A stretch of 64,000 nucleotides of DNA from Alistipes sp. (GCA_017631035.1 JAGBUB010000026.1:1-64000); one strand, 5' to 3'. Counted from the stretch's first letter, positions 1-9,186 are shown. A program made the numbers and translations. Notes: generated from the letters alone by a model not told the origin.

Positions 1-375
<375 letters not shown>

Positions 376-1473
376 TTAAACGTTGAAGAGGAAGTGCATA
401 ATATCACCATCCTGCACGATATACTCCTTACCCTCGATACCTATCTTACCAACGTCGCGACACGCCTTCTCCGAGCCAAGAACAACATAGTCGTCATACT
501 TGATAACCTCGGCACGAATAAATCCACGCTCAAAATCGGTGTGGATAATACCTGCAGTCTGGGGAGCCTTCATACCCTTGATGAATGTCCAAGCACGGCT
601 TTCGTCGGCACCCGTAGTAAAGAATGTCTGAAGGTTGAGCAACTTGTAAGCAGCCTTGATAAGACGAGCCACGCCCGACTCCTCCAAGCCCATATCCTGC
701 AAGAACATCTGACGCTCCTCGAAATCCTCCAACTCAGCAATATCAGCCTCGGTAGCAGCTGCTACGATAAGCATCTCGGCATTCTCATCGGCAATGGCAG
801 CCTTCACAGCCTCGGTGTGAACATTGCCTGTTACGGCAGAGGCCTCATCTACGTTACATACGTAGAGTACGGGCTTATCGGTGAGAAGATTAAGGTCGGC
901 AACCAGCTTGCGCTCCTCCTTGTCGGTCTCTACGGTACGAGCCGAGCGACCCTGCTCCAACGCCTCCTTGAACTGCACGAGCAGATCGTAACGACGCTTG
1001 GCGTTCTTGTCGCCCGCCACGGCCTGCTTCTGGCATTTGCCGATGTTATTCTCCACGGTCTCCAGATCCTTGAGCTGAAGCTCGGTATCGATAATACCCT
1101 TATCACGCACGGGATCAACCGAACCATCGACGTGAGTAATATTGCCATTCTCGAAGCAACGCAAAACGTGGATAATGGCATTTGTGTTACGAATATTTCC
1201 GAGGAACTTATTTCCAAGGCCCTCACCCTTCGATGCTCCCTTTACCAAACCGGCGATATCAACAATCTCGATTGTGGTGGGAACAACCTTCTTGGGATTA
1301 TCTATCTCAGCCAACTTAATCAGGCGCTCGTCAGGCACAGTGATTACGCCCACGTTGGGCTCGATTGTACAGAAAGGGAAATTTGCAGCCTGTGCCTTTG
1401 CATTAGACAGGCAGTTGAAAAGAGTTGATTTACCCACATTGGGCAGACCAACAATACCGCATTGTAAAGCCAT
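376..1473 (-). CDS. ychF: Ribosome-binding ATPase/GTPase YchF
   Basis: A 365-residue Obg-family P-loop protein of the usual YchF length. The P-loop GLPNVGKST lies at residues 9-17. The G4-like segment CNVDEA has the family's NxxE in place of NKxD, which explains its ATP preference. The C-terminal TGS/ubiquitin-like part ends YIVQDGDIMHFLFNV. YchF is a cytoplasmic, ribosome-associated protein linked to translation quality and oxidative-stress responses. A -7 box TACTTTTG at 1512-1519 (minus) gives a leader of about 35 nt and supports this start. gltX follows on the same strand. The long reading frame on the opposite strand is only its shadow. Confidence 0.96.
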   Translation of the reverse strand: MALQCGIVGLPNVGKSTLFNCLSNAKAQAANFPFCTIEPNVGVITVPDERLIKLAEIDNPKKVVPTTIEIVDIAGLVKGASKGEGLGNKFLGNIRNTNAIIHVLRCFENGNITHVDGSVDPVRDKGIIDTELQLKDLETVENNIGKCQKQAVAGDKNAKRRYDLLVQFKEALEQGRSARTVETDKEERKLVADLNLLTDKPVLYVCNVDEASAVTGNVHTEAVKAAIADENAEMLIVAAATEADIAELEDFEERQMFLQDMGLEESGVARLIKAAYKLLNLQTFFTTGADESRAWTFIKGMKAPQTAGIIHTDFERGFIRAEVIKYDDYVVLGSEKACRDVGKIGIEGKEYIVQDGDIMHFLFNV

Positions 1474-1511
1474 TCTTTATCTGTTATTAATTATATACCT
1501 AAATAATTTTA

Positions 1512-1519
1512 CAAAAGTA
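1512..1519 (-). promoter_or_regulatory. -7 box for ychF
   Basis: TACTTTTG on the minus strand, 38 nt before the ychF ATG. No convincing -33 TTTG lies at the right distance, so this is a partial match. Confidence 0.4.
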
Positions 1520-1560
1520 GTCATTTTTGGGCAGACAAGCCCTATTTTTCTGTAGAAAAT

Positions 1561-1591
1561 TTTGCAAATCGGAGCTAAATCACTACATTTG
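1561..1591 (+). promoter_or_regulatory. Bacteroidetes-type promoter (TTTG-N19-TACATTTG)
   Basis: TTTG at 1561-1564 and TACATTTG at 1584-1591 are separated by 19 nt, an exact match to the Bacteroidetes primary sigma consensus. Transcription should begin near 1597, about 370 nt before the next credible start codon at 1970. The transcript therefore has an unusually long leader. Confidence 0.75.
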
Positions 1592-1596
1592 CACTA

Positions 1597-1969
1597 CAAA
1601 TCTGAATTAAGACAATCATTTTAACGTATGAGCACGATGTTGACGGCCACAATTGTGTCCGTTGAGTCGATTATATCGCATTGCCACAACCAAAATTGCG
1701 GCAATGCACAGACTTATTTTTACGCTATGTATAGCTACATTTTCGGACGGCATTTCAGGTAACGCTTTGCCGCAAGATTAAACATTTACGCAACAAAATC
1801 ACGAGGCGAATAAACCCGCCATACGGGGATTTTGTGTGCGTTCTTTGACGTATTTGAGCCGAAAATCAGAAAGTGCGAAACTCTGATTTTCAAATCATTA
1901 AACAATCGTTTATTCGATTTTGCAATACGATTCACAAAACAATGTTTAATCTTTTAATTCCGAAAAAAA
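1597..1969 (+). ncRNA. Long structured 5' leader or small RNA candidate
   Basis: About 370 nt follow a consensus promoter with no convincing coding frame. Three stem-loops are visible. The first is GCATTGCC...GGCAATGC around 1679-1708. The second is a long hairpin, ACGCAACAAAATC...GATTTTGTGTGCGT, at 1788-1841 with one bulge. The third is AAAATCAGA...TCTGATTTT at about 1862-1890. No U-tract follows the last stem, so a free-standing RNA is not proven. It could be a cis-regulatory leader of the gene at 1970, a 6S-like RNA, or both. It matches no riboswitch class I recognise. Confidence 0.45.
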
Positions 1970-2539
1970 ATGAATCAGAAATCAAACAAAATGCTTGCAG
2001 CGGAGATAAGCACCCGCAACCGAATTGTCAACTATGCTCCCGTAGCATCAACCCGTGGTGACAAGGTAAAGATTTACCGCTATGGTTTCGACCGAATCAG
2101 CACCGAATATCACAACTTACTGGAGAGCGAGCAACACCCCTTGCGCAAGGCCGTAATTCGTTACGAATGGGCTCGTTTTATACTCACTCATTTGGAGGAA
2201 TACGCAGGCGACAGAGAGCTTCTCAAACGTTCGGCTAACGCTTTAGCTATAACGGCCTATCTCGATGCAAAACATATACTTACCGAAGCCGAAGAGCGCC
2301 TTCGCAAGGTCAGAGAACGACTGCATCGCGCCGAAAAGCGAGCAGGCATCAACCGCAAGGAGCAAACCTCGCAAACAAGCAAGGGTTTAACAGCCCAGCA
2401 GAAGCAGGAAATCGATGGTTTGCGATACGACCTGAAACTCTGCTGCAAACACCAGAACGATATGTTGGCAATATGCCCCGATAGGATGTTTATGAGCATT
2501 AAAAGGCTCGCCGAAAACGTGAGTGGCAATAACAAATAA
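1970..2539 (+). CDS. Hypothetical helical protein
   Basis: A 189-residue cytoplasmic protein without signal peptide or membrane segment. It is rich in Lys, Arg, Glu and Leu. Residues about 100-130 (LTEAEERLRKVRERLHRAEKRAG) look like a coiled coil, followed by a Q/K-rich linker and a Cys-containing tail (LKLCCKHQNDML). No known domain was recognised. The start is the first ATG after an A-rich stretch and is reasonable but not certain. It stands alone, behind a long structured leader, upstream of the separately promoted lysA. Confidence 0.6.
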   Translation: MNQKSNKMLAAEISTRNRIVNYAPVASTRGDKVKIYRYGFDRISTEYHNLLESEQHPLRKAVIRYEWARFILTHLEEYAGDRELLKRSANALAITAYLDAKHILTEAEERLRKVRERLHRAEKRAGINRKEQTSQTSKGLTAQQKQEIDGLRYDLKLCCKHQNDMLAICPDRMFMSIKRLAENVSGNNK

Positions 2540-2567
2540 CACCCCATCGGGCATATCGCCCCAATTA

Positions 2568-2599
2568 TTTGCAAATACAGATCGAAATGCTTATATTTG
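2568..2599 (+). promoter_or_regulatory. Promoter for lysA (TTTG-N20-TATATTTG)
   Basis: TTTG at 2568-2571, 20 nt, then TATATTTG at 2592-2599. Expected transcription start near 2605, giving a leader of about 57 nt to the ATG at 2662. Confidence 0.75.
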
Positions 2600-2661
2600 C
2601 GCCTAATTCAGTTCTAACGAACTGCGACAGAAAAGAAATTAGAAACTAAGATTATAAAACT

Positions 2662-3825
2662 ATGCTCAGCAGAAAAGTAGCAGATCAACTCAAGGGAATT
2701 GAGACTCCCTTCTACCTTTACGACATCAACCTCCTGCGCCAGACGCTGGAGAGCGTTATGTACGAGTCAAAAAAGTATGACTACAAGGTTCACTATGCCA
2801 TCAAGGCCAACAACGACGACTACCTGCTCTCTATCATCAAGGAGTATGGTATCGGTATCGACTGCGCCAGCGGTAACGAGGTACGCAAGGCCATCGAGTC
2901 GGGCTTCGATCCCAAGACTGTAGTGTATGCAGGTGTTGGTAAGCGTGACAAGGAGATTCGCTACGCCCTGGAGCAGGAGATTTTGGCTATCAACTGCGAG
3001 TCTATCGAGGAGTTGCAGGTGGTTAACGCCTTGGCTGGCGAGATGGGCAAGAAGGCCGATGTAGGTCTGCGTGTAAACCCCGATATCGACCCCAAGACCA
3101 ACCGATGCATCGACACAGGTCAGGCTGATAGTAAGTTCGGTATTTCATACGAGGAGATTCTCGACAACGTAGAGTTGATTAAGTCGTTGGAGAACATCAA
3201 CATTATCGGCATCCACATCCACATCGGTTCGCAGATTCGCGAGTTGCACGTATTCGAGAATATGTGTAACAAGGCCAACGCCATCGTTGAGAAGTTGGAG
3301 TCACTCGGTTTCTCATTCCGTATGGTTGACGTAGGTGGCGGTTTGGGTATCAACTACGATGTTCCCGAGAATGAGCCTATTCCCAACTTTGCATCGCTCT
3401 TCGCTATCGTTCGCGAGCACCTTCGCGTTGAGGGCAAGGAGGTACATTTTGAGTTCGGCCGTTCGCTCGTTGGCGAGTGTGGTGAGTTGATTACCAGCGT
3501 GTTGTTCAACAAGACTACAGCTACAGGTCGTCGTCTGCTGATTATCGATGCATCAATGACCGAGCTCATCCGTCCTATGCTCTACGGCTCATACCACAAC
3601 ATCGAGAACATCACCTCGCAGGAGGATATTTTCACCAAGTACACCGTTGTGGGTACGGCTTGTGAGTCTACCGATGTATTCGACGAGAATGTAAGCCTCA
3701 AGCGCAGTAAGCGTGGCGATTTGCTCGCCATCAAGTCGGCAGGTGCCTATGGCCGTTCGATGGCATCGCAGTACAATATGCACGATCTGCCCAAGGCTGT
3801 GTATAGCGACCAGTTGACAAAGTAA
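2662..3825 (+). CDS. lysA: Diaminopimelate decarboxylase
   Basis: A 387-residue fold-III PLP enzyme that converts meso-diaminopimelate to L-lysine, the last step of lysine synthesis. The PLP lysine is K48 in VHYAIKAN. HIHIGSQI, the glycine-rich phosphate-binding VDVGGGLGINY and the second active-site segment TACESTDVF (Cys of the C-ES-D motif) are all present and in order. Length is slightly short but normal for the Bacteroidetes form. Its own promoter and a strong terminator make it a monocistronic unit. Other fold-III decarboxylases (ornithine/arginine, carboxynorspermidine) are possible relatives, but the CESTD motif favours LysA. Confidence 0.9.
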   Translation: MLSRKVADQLKGIETPFYLYDINLLRQTLESVMYESKKYDYKVHYAIKANNDDYLLSIIKEYGIGIDCASGNEVRKAIESGFDPKTVVYAGVGKRDKEIRYALEQEILAINCESIEELQVVNALAGEMGKKADVGLRVNPDIDPKTNRCIDTGQADSKFGISYEEILDNVELIKSLENINIIGIHIHIGSQIRELHVFENMCNKANAIVEKLESLGFSFRMVDVGGGLGINYDVPENEPIPNFASLFAIVREHLRVEGKEVHFEFGRSLVGECGELITSVLFNKTTATGRRLLIIDASMTELIRPMLYGSYHNIENITSQEDIFTKYTVVGTACESTDVFDENVSLKRSKRGDLLAIKSAGAYGRSMASQYNMHDLPKAVYSDQLTK

Positions 3826-3848
3826 TAGAGTTCAAGCGCAAATAATAT

Positions 3849-3890
3849 AAGGAGTGCCTAAATAAATATCGGGCACTCCTTATTTATTTT
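3849..3890 (+). terminator. Rho-independent terminator of lysA
   Basis: Stem AAGGAGTGCC/GGGCACTCCTT with a 12-nt loop, followed by a T-rich tail. Confidence 0.8.
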
Positions 3891-3934
3891 AGAAAATTTT
3901 AGTACTTTTGGGAAACTATTAATTCCGGAAAATT

Positions 3935-5179
3935 ATGAACATCAATCTTATAAAATCAGAGCTTGAGAAACTCTCGCTTATGCTCTCATCGTGGGAGAAT
4001 GAGCAGGGCGTCTCAGCCATCGAACGCGACATTGCACTCGACAAGCTGAAGCGCTTGTACGACCTTGTACGTTTCGACTCTCAGCCCCAGCCCACACCCG
4101 TTGTACCCACCACTGAGCCCGAGCAGACTACCGAAGAGCCTACCGAGGAGGAGAAGGATGTGGAGGTAGAACTTATTTTCGCCGAGGATGAGGATATGTT
4201 CACCCTGCCTACTGCCGAGCTAAGCGAGGAGAATACATCTAACGAGGAGACAGACTCTCCCATCTCGTTGGCTTCGGAGATTCTGGCATCAGCCATTGGC
4301 GTTTCGGCCGCTAAGGAGGAGCTGGAGCCCATAGCATCCGAGCCTGCGGCACAAGAGGAGATTCAGACTGAGGAGGCTGATGATGAGGTTACCGTAGAGG
4401 AGCCTACAGCGAGCGAGCCTGAGGTGCTCATCCAAGAAGTGGTTGTTGAGCAGGAGGTCACACCCGTTGAGGTTACACCCGAGCCTGAGGTTGAGCCTAT
4501 TGCAGAGCCTATTGCGACTATTGAGCCTGAGCCCACTCCTGAGCCCGAACCTGAACCGGAGCCCGTTGTAGAAAAAGTCGTTGAGCGAGATGAGCCCAGG
4601 TCGCTTAACAACCTGTTTGGTATGGAGGAGGTTAAGCGTCGTCCCCGCACCAAACATCAGCGAATGATGTCAATCTATAGCGACAACGAGCCACGTCAGG
4701 AGAAGGTGGTAGACATCTCAAAAATCTTCAATATGGAGATTGATGCGCCCATTCCTATGACCTCGAAAATTACAGATTTCACACCCGAGCCCGAGCCTAT
4801 GCCGGCACAAACGGTAGCGCAGGTAGTTACACCCGAGCCCGAGGTGGAGATCGAACGCCCCAAGACCTTGGCCGATGCTATCAGCCCCTCGACACAGACT
4901 CTGGCCGACACGCTCGCGGCACCTACGGCACTGGGTGAGGAGATACACAACTCAAGAATTGCATCGCTACGCGACGGCATTGGTCTGAACGACAAGTTCC
5001 TGATGATTCGCGACCTATTCGATGGCGATGGCGATGCCTACAACAAGGCTATCGCTGCACTCGACGAGTTGGAGACTATGGATGACTGCATAATTCACAT
5101 CATCGAGAATTATGAGTGGAATCCCGACTCTGAGGGCTCGAAGTTCATTATGCAACTCTTGGAGCGTAAATTATCGTAG
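3935..5179 (+). CDS. Acidic Glu/Pro-rich protein of unknown function
   Basis: A 414-residue protein without signal peptide. Residues 1-50 are a helical N-terminal module (LIKSELEKLSLMLSSWENEQ). About residues 50-215 are a very acidic, low-complexity Glu/Pro/Val/Thr linker with PEPEPEPEPV runs. The C-terminal 75 residues look folded (IGLNDKFLMIRDLFDGDGDAYNKAIAALDELETM and a Trp-containing end). The layout suggests two globular ends joined by a flexible tether. It is the first gene of a run with rsmI (3-nt gap), an acyltransferase and a glycosyltransferase. No family with known function was recognised. Confidence 0.75.
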   Translation: MNINLIKSELEKLSLMLSSWENEQGVSAIERDIALDKLKRLYDLVRFDSQPQPTPVVPTTEPEQTTEEPTEEEKDVEVELIFAEDEDMFTLPTAELSEENTSNEETDSPISLASEILASAIGVSAAKEELEPIASEPAAQEEIQTEEADDEVTVEEPTASEPEVLIQEVVVEQEVTPVEVTPEPEVEPIAEPIATIEPEPTPEPEPEPEPVVEKVVERDEPRSLNNLFGMEEVKRRPRTKHQRMMSIYSDNEPRQEKVVDISKIFNMEIDAPIPMTSKITDFTPEPEPMPAQTVAQVVTPEPEVEIERPKTLADAISPSTQTLADTLAAPTALGEEIHNSRIASLRDGIGLNDKFLMIRDLFDGDGDAYNKAIAALDELETMDDCIIHIIENYEWNPDSEGSKFIMQLLERKLS

Positions 5180-5182
5180 TTT

Positions 5183-5908
5183 ATGTCGAAATTATACATA
5201 GTACCCACCCCTATCGGCAACCTCGACGATATCACTCTGCGTGCCATCAACACGCTCAAGGAGGCCGACTACATACTTGCTGAGGACACACGCACAACAT
5301 CGTTCCTGCTCAAGCATTTGGGCATCGAGAAGAAGTTATACTCGCACCACAAGTTCAACGAGCACGCCACATCGCTTTCCGTAGCCGAGGCCATTGGCGA
5401 GGGTCGCACGGTGGCGCTGGTGTCGGATGCCGGCACACCCGGAATCTCAGACCCCGGCTTTTTGCTTGTGCGTACCTGCGTAGAGGCCGGTATCGAGGTG
5501 GAGACTCTTCCTGGTGCTACGGCACTAATCCCCGCACTTGTACAGAGTGGATTCCCCTGTGACCGCTTCTGCTTCGAGGGTTTCCTTCCGCAGAAGAAGG
5601 GTCGTACAAAGCGTCTTCAGGAGCTGGCCAACGAGAGCCGTTCAATCATCTTCTACGAGTCGCCCTACCGTGTGGTTAAGTGTCTGGAGCAATTTGCCGA
5701 GATATTTGGCGAGGAGCGCAAGATATCGGTTTCGCGAGAGTTGACAAAAAAATTCGAGCAGACCGTGCGAGGCACCATTGCCGAGGTGTTGGCTCATTTC
5801 CGCGAACACGAGCCCAAGGGTGAGTTTGTAATCGTGGTGGCAGGCTGCCCCAAGGCTGAGACAAAACAGAAACAAAATCGTTATCGCCGCGACGACGCGG
5901 AGGAGTAA
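5183..5908 (+). CDS. rsmI: 16S rRNA (cytidine-1402 2'-O) methyltransferase
   Basis: A 241-residue SAM-dependent tetrapyrrole-methylase-fold enzyme that 2'-O-methylates C1402 in the decoding centre of 16S rRNA. It begins LYIVPTPIGNLDDITLRA and has AEDTRTTSFLLKHLGI, ALVSDAGTPGISDPG and FEGFLPQKKGRTKRL, all RsmI signatures. It ends in a basic tail (KQKQNRYRRDD) instead of the full C-terminal domain of longer homologues. It starts 3 nt after the acidic protein's stop and ends 11 nt before the acyltransferase, so co-transcription is likely. Confidence 0.94.
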   Translation: MSKLYIVPTPIGNLDDITLRAINTLKEADYILAEDTRTTSFLLKHLGIEKKLYSHHKFNEHATSLSVAEAIGEGRTVALVSDAGTPGISDPGFLLVRTCVEAGIEVETLPGATALIPALVQSGFPCDRFCFEGFLPQKKGRTKRLQELANESRSIIFYESPYRVVKCLEQFAEIFGEERKISVSRELTKKFEQTVRGTIAEVLAHFREHEPKGEFVIVVAGCPKAETKQKQNRYRRDDAEE

Positions 5909-5919
5909 TCATCGGCCAA

Positions 5920-6846
5920 ATGGATAAGCAAAACCCAAATCTTACCCGTAAACAACGCATTGCATTGGAGCTGCTGTGGGCCTTGTGCCGTGGCTTTGCT
6001 CTTATGCCACACTTTGTGCGCCATCATATCGTTGGTTCGATATGCTACTTTGTCCTTTGCGATGTGATACACTATCGTCGCCGTGTGATTATGGACAACC
6101 TTCGCAACTCATTCCCTGAGAAGAGCGAACAGGAACTGAACAAAATCTGTCGTGCCACATATCGCAACCTGAGCGAGCAGATTATAAACACACTCAGTCA
6201 GGCTGGCGTGAGCAACGAGATGCTTATGCACCGAATGAAAGTGCTCGATGCCGACAAGGTACGTGCAGAGATTGGAGACCGTAGCGTGATTATGCTCACG
6301 GCCCACTACGGCCCGTGGGAGGCTGGCAGCACGGTTAGCCTGGTTGTTCCCGACCAGACCTTTGTTGCCGTATATCACAAAATCACAAACCCCGTAATCG
6401 ACGAGTTGATGAAGCGCATACGCCGCCATAGCAACGTCGAATTGGTGGAGATGAGACATACGATGCGTCACTTTGTCGACAATCGCAACAAGCGCCCGAT
6501 GGCTATGGGACTCATTGCCGACCAAAATCCCGCCTTGCGTGCAAATATGCATTGGTACAAATTCCTGCATCAGTGGACAGCCTTCTTCGAGGGTGGCGAG
6601 ACTCTTGCAATGAAGTATCATCTGCCTGTGTATTACTTCTCGCCACGTCGTATCAGCGCAGGCCACTATGAGGGTGTTTTCACTATGATTTACGATGGCG
6701 AGGAGCAGGTGGAGCCCTACACCATCACCGAGCGCTACGTACGTCTGCTGGAGAACGATATTAACGCCCATCCCGAGATGTGGATGTGGTCGCACCGCCG
6801 CTGGAAGCACATACCCCCTGCAGAGTTGCAGGCACAAAAGATATGA
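5920..6846 (+). CDS. LpxL/HtrB-type lipid A biosynthesis acyltransferase
   Basis: A 308-residue inner-membrane-associated acyltransferase. The catalytic H-x4-E motif is H129-YGPW-E134, and the GLIADQNP segment matches the family's 'DQ' substrate motif. A hydrophobic N-terminal stretch (ELLWALCRGFALMPHF, and ICYFVLCDVI) probably anchors it. Enzymes of this family add secondary acyl chains to Kdo-lipid A, or acylate other lipid carriers in Bacteroidetes. Its stop codon overlaps the start of the glycosyltransferase by 4 nt (ATGA), so the two are translationally coupled. The exact acceptor is not determined. Confidence 0.87.
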   Translation: MDKQNPNLTRKQRIALELLWALCRGFALMPHFVRHHIVGSICYFVLCDVIHYRRRVIMDNLRNSFPEKSEQELNKICRATYRNLSEQIINTLSQAGVSNEMLMHRMKVLDADKVRAEIGDRSVIMLTAHYGPWEAGSTVSLVVPDQTFVAVYHKITNPVIDELMKRIRRHSNVELVEMRHTMRHFVDNRNKRPMAMGLIADQNPALRANMHWYKFLHQWTAFFEGGETLAMKYHLPVYYFSPRRISAGHYEGVFTMIYDGEEQVEPYTITERYVRLLENDINAHPEMWMWSHRRWKHIPPAELQAQKI

Positions 6847-7853
6847 TAAAAACAGCCGTAGTAATACTTAACTGGAACGGACGCCAGCATCTGGAGCAGT
6901 TCCTGCCGAGCGTGGTGGAGCATACCCCAGCATCGGCACAGATTATTGTGGCCGACAACGGCTCAACGGATGACTCGGTGGCATTTCTTCGCGAGCACTA
7001 CCCCTCAATCGACATCATATCATTACCCCAAAATTACGGCTTTGCTGAAGGGTATAACCGTGCCTTGGAGCAGGTCGATAGCGACTATTTCGTGCTCCTA
7101 AACTCCGATGTGGAGGTTACAGCAGGATGGTTAGAGCCCCTAGTAGCAACTCTAACAAACGATAGTAGCGTAGCGGCCGTAGCACCCAAGTTACGCTCGT
7201 ACGGCTACCGCGATCAGTTCGAGTATGCAGGTGCCTCGGGTGGCTTTATCGACTTCCTGGGTTACCCCTTCTGCCGAGGACGAATACTCTCAACCGTGGA
7301 GCAGGATAGAGGCCAATATGACTCGCCACGCGAGGTCTTCTGGGCAAGTGGTGCTGCGTTCTGTTGCCGTGCCGATTTGTTCCGAATACTTGGAGGTTTC
7401 GACGCCGATTTTTTCGCTCATATGGAGGAGATCGACCTCTGCTGGCGTATGCAATTGGCGGGATATCGCATCGTTGTAGAGCCTCGTAGTGTGGTCTATC
7501 ATCTGGGCGGCGGCACACTGCCCAACGAGTCGCCACAGAAACTATATCTTAACTATCGCAACAATCTCGCGATGCTCTTCAAGTGCACCCCCACATCGCA
7601 ACGTCTGGTAGTGGCCGTAGCACGCCCAGTGTGCGATATGCTCTCGGTCCTGCTCTATGCAGTGCAAGGCAAGTGGCCACTTGCTAAAGCTACGCTTAGG
7701 GCCTATCGCGACTTTATCGATGCTCACCGAGATTTGAACAAGAAACGTAAAGCCACACGCTCAGCACGCAAAGCCGAATCCAAAATGATCTACCGAGGCT
7801 CGATAGTTCTGCGCTACGCCTTAGGCAAAAAGCGATTCGAGAATATGCTTTGA
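6843..7853 (+). CDS. Family 2 glycosyltransferase
   Basis: A 336-residue GT2 protein starting MIKTAVVILNWNGRQHLEQF, the classical GT-A opening. ADNGSTDDS binds the nucleotide and LLNSDVEV is the DxD-like metal site. HMEEIDLCWRMQLAGYRIV matches the ED/WR catalytic region of rhamnosyltransferase-like GT2 enzymes. The C-terminal 60 residues are basic and helical, probably membrane-peripheral. The start at 6843 is chosen because it overlaps the acyltransferase stop and gives the canonical N-terminus. With the LpxL-like neighbour, a role in lipopolysaccharide or surface glycan assembly is a fair inference. Confidence 0.9.
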   Translation: MIKTAVVILNWNGRQHLEQFLPSVVEHTPASAQIIVADNGSTDDSVAFLREHYPSIDIISLPQNYGFAEGYNRALEQVDSDYFVLLNSDVEVTAGWLEPLVATLTNDSSVAAVAPKLRSYGYRDQFEYAGASGGFIDFLGYPFCRGRILSTVEQDRGQYDSPREVFWASGAAFCCRADLFRILGGFDADFFAHMEEIDLCWRMQLAGYRIVVEPRSVVYHLGGGTLPNESPQKLYLNYRNNLAMLFKCTPTSQRLVVAVARPVCDMLSVLLYAVQGKWPLAKATLRAYRDFIDAHRDLNKKRKATRSARKAESKMIYRGSIVLRYALGKKRFENML

Positions 7854-7882
7854 TATCGAAGAACGCAAACATAATAAAACAC

Positions 7883-7923
7883 AAAACCACCCTGCCAAGG
7901 ATCTTTTCAGCAGGGTGGTTTTT
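7883..7923. terminator. Bidirectional terminator
   Basis: Perfect 11-bp stem AACCACCCTGC/GCAGGGTGGTT with T-rich runs on both sides. It serves the glycosyltransferase run from the left and the surface-protein operon ending at 7944 from the right. Confidence 0.8.
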
Positions 7924-7943
7924 GTATATGCTAATAGAGTGGT

Positions 7944-8399
7944 TTACTCACCAGCCAACTCAGCAGGAATCTCGCAACGAACATATACAGTTACATCGTC
8001 GGCATTATCCTTGGCAACCCAAGTCATCGACTCGGTGGTCAGGTTACGCACATAGTAGCGGTGCGCCCACTCGCCTACTCCGTAGTCGTAGTTACCACGA
8101 ATTATAGCACCATTATCGGCTGCATTCTCGATATAGTAACGGCCTGTGAGAGTACGCGCCTGCGCACTATCAAGATTCTGATACATAGTAAACTGGCGGT
8201 CTGCACGCTCAAACTCAATGTAGACAAAACTACCCTCGGCCAAGGGTGAGCCATTCCAGCTCTCAACTCTCCACTGGCCGGCAATGTTATGAGGCGTAAC
8301 ATCCAACGAGGGTTCAACAACCACATCGTCGTCGCCACCACAAGCCACCATCATCATCGACAATACGGCCAAAAACATTATCTTAAATAAATCCTTCAT
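7944..8399 (-). CDS. Lipocalin-like lipoprotein
   Basis: 151 residues. The signal peptide MKDLFKIMFLAVLSMMMVAC ends in a lipobox (MVAC) followed by GGDDD, the acidic tail typical of Bacteroidetes outer-surface lipoproteins. The mature part begins IAGQWRVESWNGSPL and continues as alternating beta strands (FVYIEFERADRQFTMYQ; GRYYIENAADNGAIIRGNY), which fits a small lipocalin-like barrel. It is the last gene of the large minus-strand locus, 12 nt after the DUF1573 gene. Ligand unknown. Confidence 0.75.
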   Translation of the reverse strand: MKDLFKIMFLAVLSMMMVACGGDDDVVVEPSLDVTPHNIAGQWRVESWNGSPLAEGSFVYIEFERADRQFTMYQNLDSAQARTLTGRYYIENAADNGAIIRGNYDYGVGEWAHRYYVRNLTTESMTWVAKDNADDVTVYVRCEIPAELAGE

Positions 8400-8411
8400 A
8401 CTATTATATTT

Positions 8412-9185
8412 TTACTCTTTATTCTGCAATACAATCATTCGCTCGCGCGGAGCAAGTGTCAAACCCTTCAGGTAGAGTCGTAGGCTCTTCTCTTCGGTCG
8501 GCTCGTCGCACTCTATAATCAGATCACCCTCAGCACCGGCCTCGAGCCTCGCTGGCTCGGTGTAGGCCTTGATTCCCTTTGACGAGAGCAGGGTGTCGGC
8601 CACAATCTGCAACCACGTCTGCCCCGAATTCATACAAGCCACACGATAGCGTCCCGAGCCATCCAACTGCACCCCATCACTACGCAGAAGCAACACACCA
8701 CGCGAGTAGGGATAATCACCACTACGATTAGCCGAAATAGTAACCTTACCCTCAAGCGTGAGAACCAACGTAGGTCGTTGCTCATCGAGCGATGTGTACA
8801 CGAATAGTCGCTGCAACACATTGCCCGGATGACCCTTGGGGTTATACTTAACCGCCACGTTGCATCGTTCACCCGCTCTTATTACTCGCTCCGCAGGCTC
8901 GCCCTGTAGGCAAGAACAACTACTCGATATGTTGCGAATAACAATCGGCGACGACGACTCATTGACCAGAACTACGCTCCTCTGCCACACGCCCCCATCT
9001 TCGGCAATGGTGCCAAACGAGAGCTTGCTGCCACCTTCAACACGCAAGGGGCTTGAGGCAAGAGATGATATGTTATTTACGCTGTCGCGTTTCTCGCGGG
9101 GAATGATGCGTATCTGTGCCGATGCCCTCTCCATCGTAAACAGAGCGGACACGACAAGCAACACAACCAACCCACGACAACGCAT
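8412..9185 (-). CDS. Exported DUF1573-type protein
   Basis: 257 residues from the ATG at 9185. This start is chosen because it gives a clean signal peptide (MRCRGLVVLLVVSALFTMERASAQ) and lies just past the stop of the upstream protease. An alternative ATG at 9200 would overlap that gene. The central region (LSFGTIAEDGGVWQRSVVLVN, SSCSCLQGE, GNVLQRLFVYT) is the Ig-like DUF1573 domain, related to ASPM/SPD-2/Hydin domains and common in exported Bacteroidetes proteins. The CSC pair is typical. A second beta-rich half follows. It probably acts in the periplasm or at the surface with the preceding lipoproteins. Confidence 0.82.
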   Translation of the reverse strand: MRCRGLVVLLVVSALFTMERASAQIRIIPREKRDSVNNISSLASSPLRVEGGSKLSFGTIAEDGGVWQRSVVLVNESSSPIVIRNISSSCSCLQGEPAERVIRAGERCNVAVKYNPKGHPGNVLQRLFVYTSLDEQRPTLVLTLEGKVTISANRSGDYPYSRGVLLLRSDGVQLDGSGRYRVACMNSGQTWLQIVADTLLSSKGIKAYTEPARLEAGAEGDLIIECDEPTEEKSLRLYLKGLTLAPRERMIVLQNKE

Positions 9186-9186
9186 A

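Noticed and set aside
1873..2061. 62-codon plus-strand frame overlapping the start of the gene at 1970
   Set aside because: No protein features; lies in a structured leader and overlaps a better frame.
4480..4570. Possible tandem DNA repeat (GAGCCT/GAGCCC units)
   Set aside because: It reflects codon repetition for Pro-Glu in a low-complexity linker, not an independent repeat element.
6109..6837. 242-codon minus-strand frame opposite the acyltransferase gene
   Set aside because: The plus-strand frame carries the family motifs and operon overlaps; the minus frame shows none.
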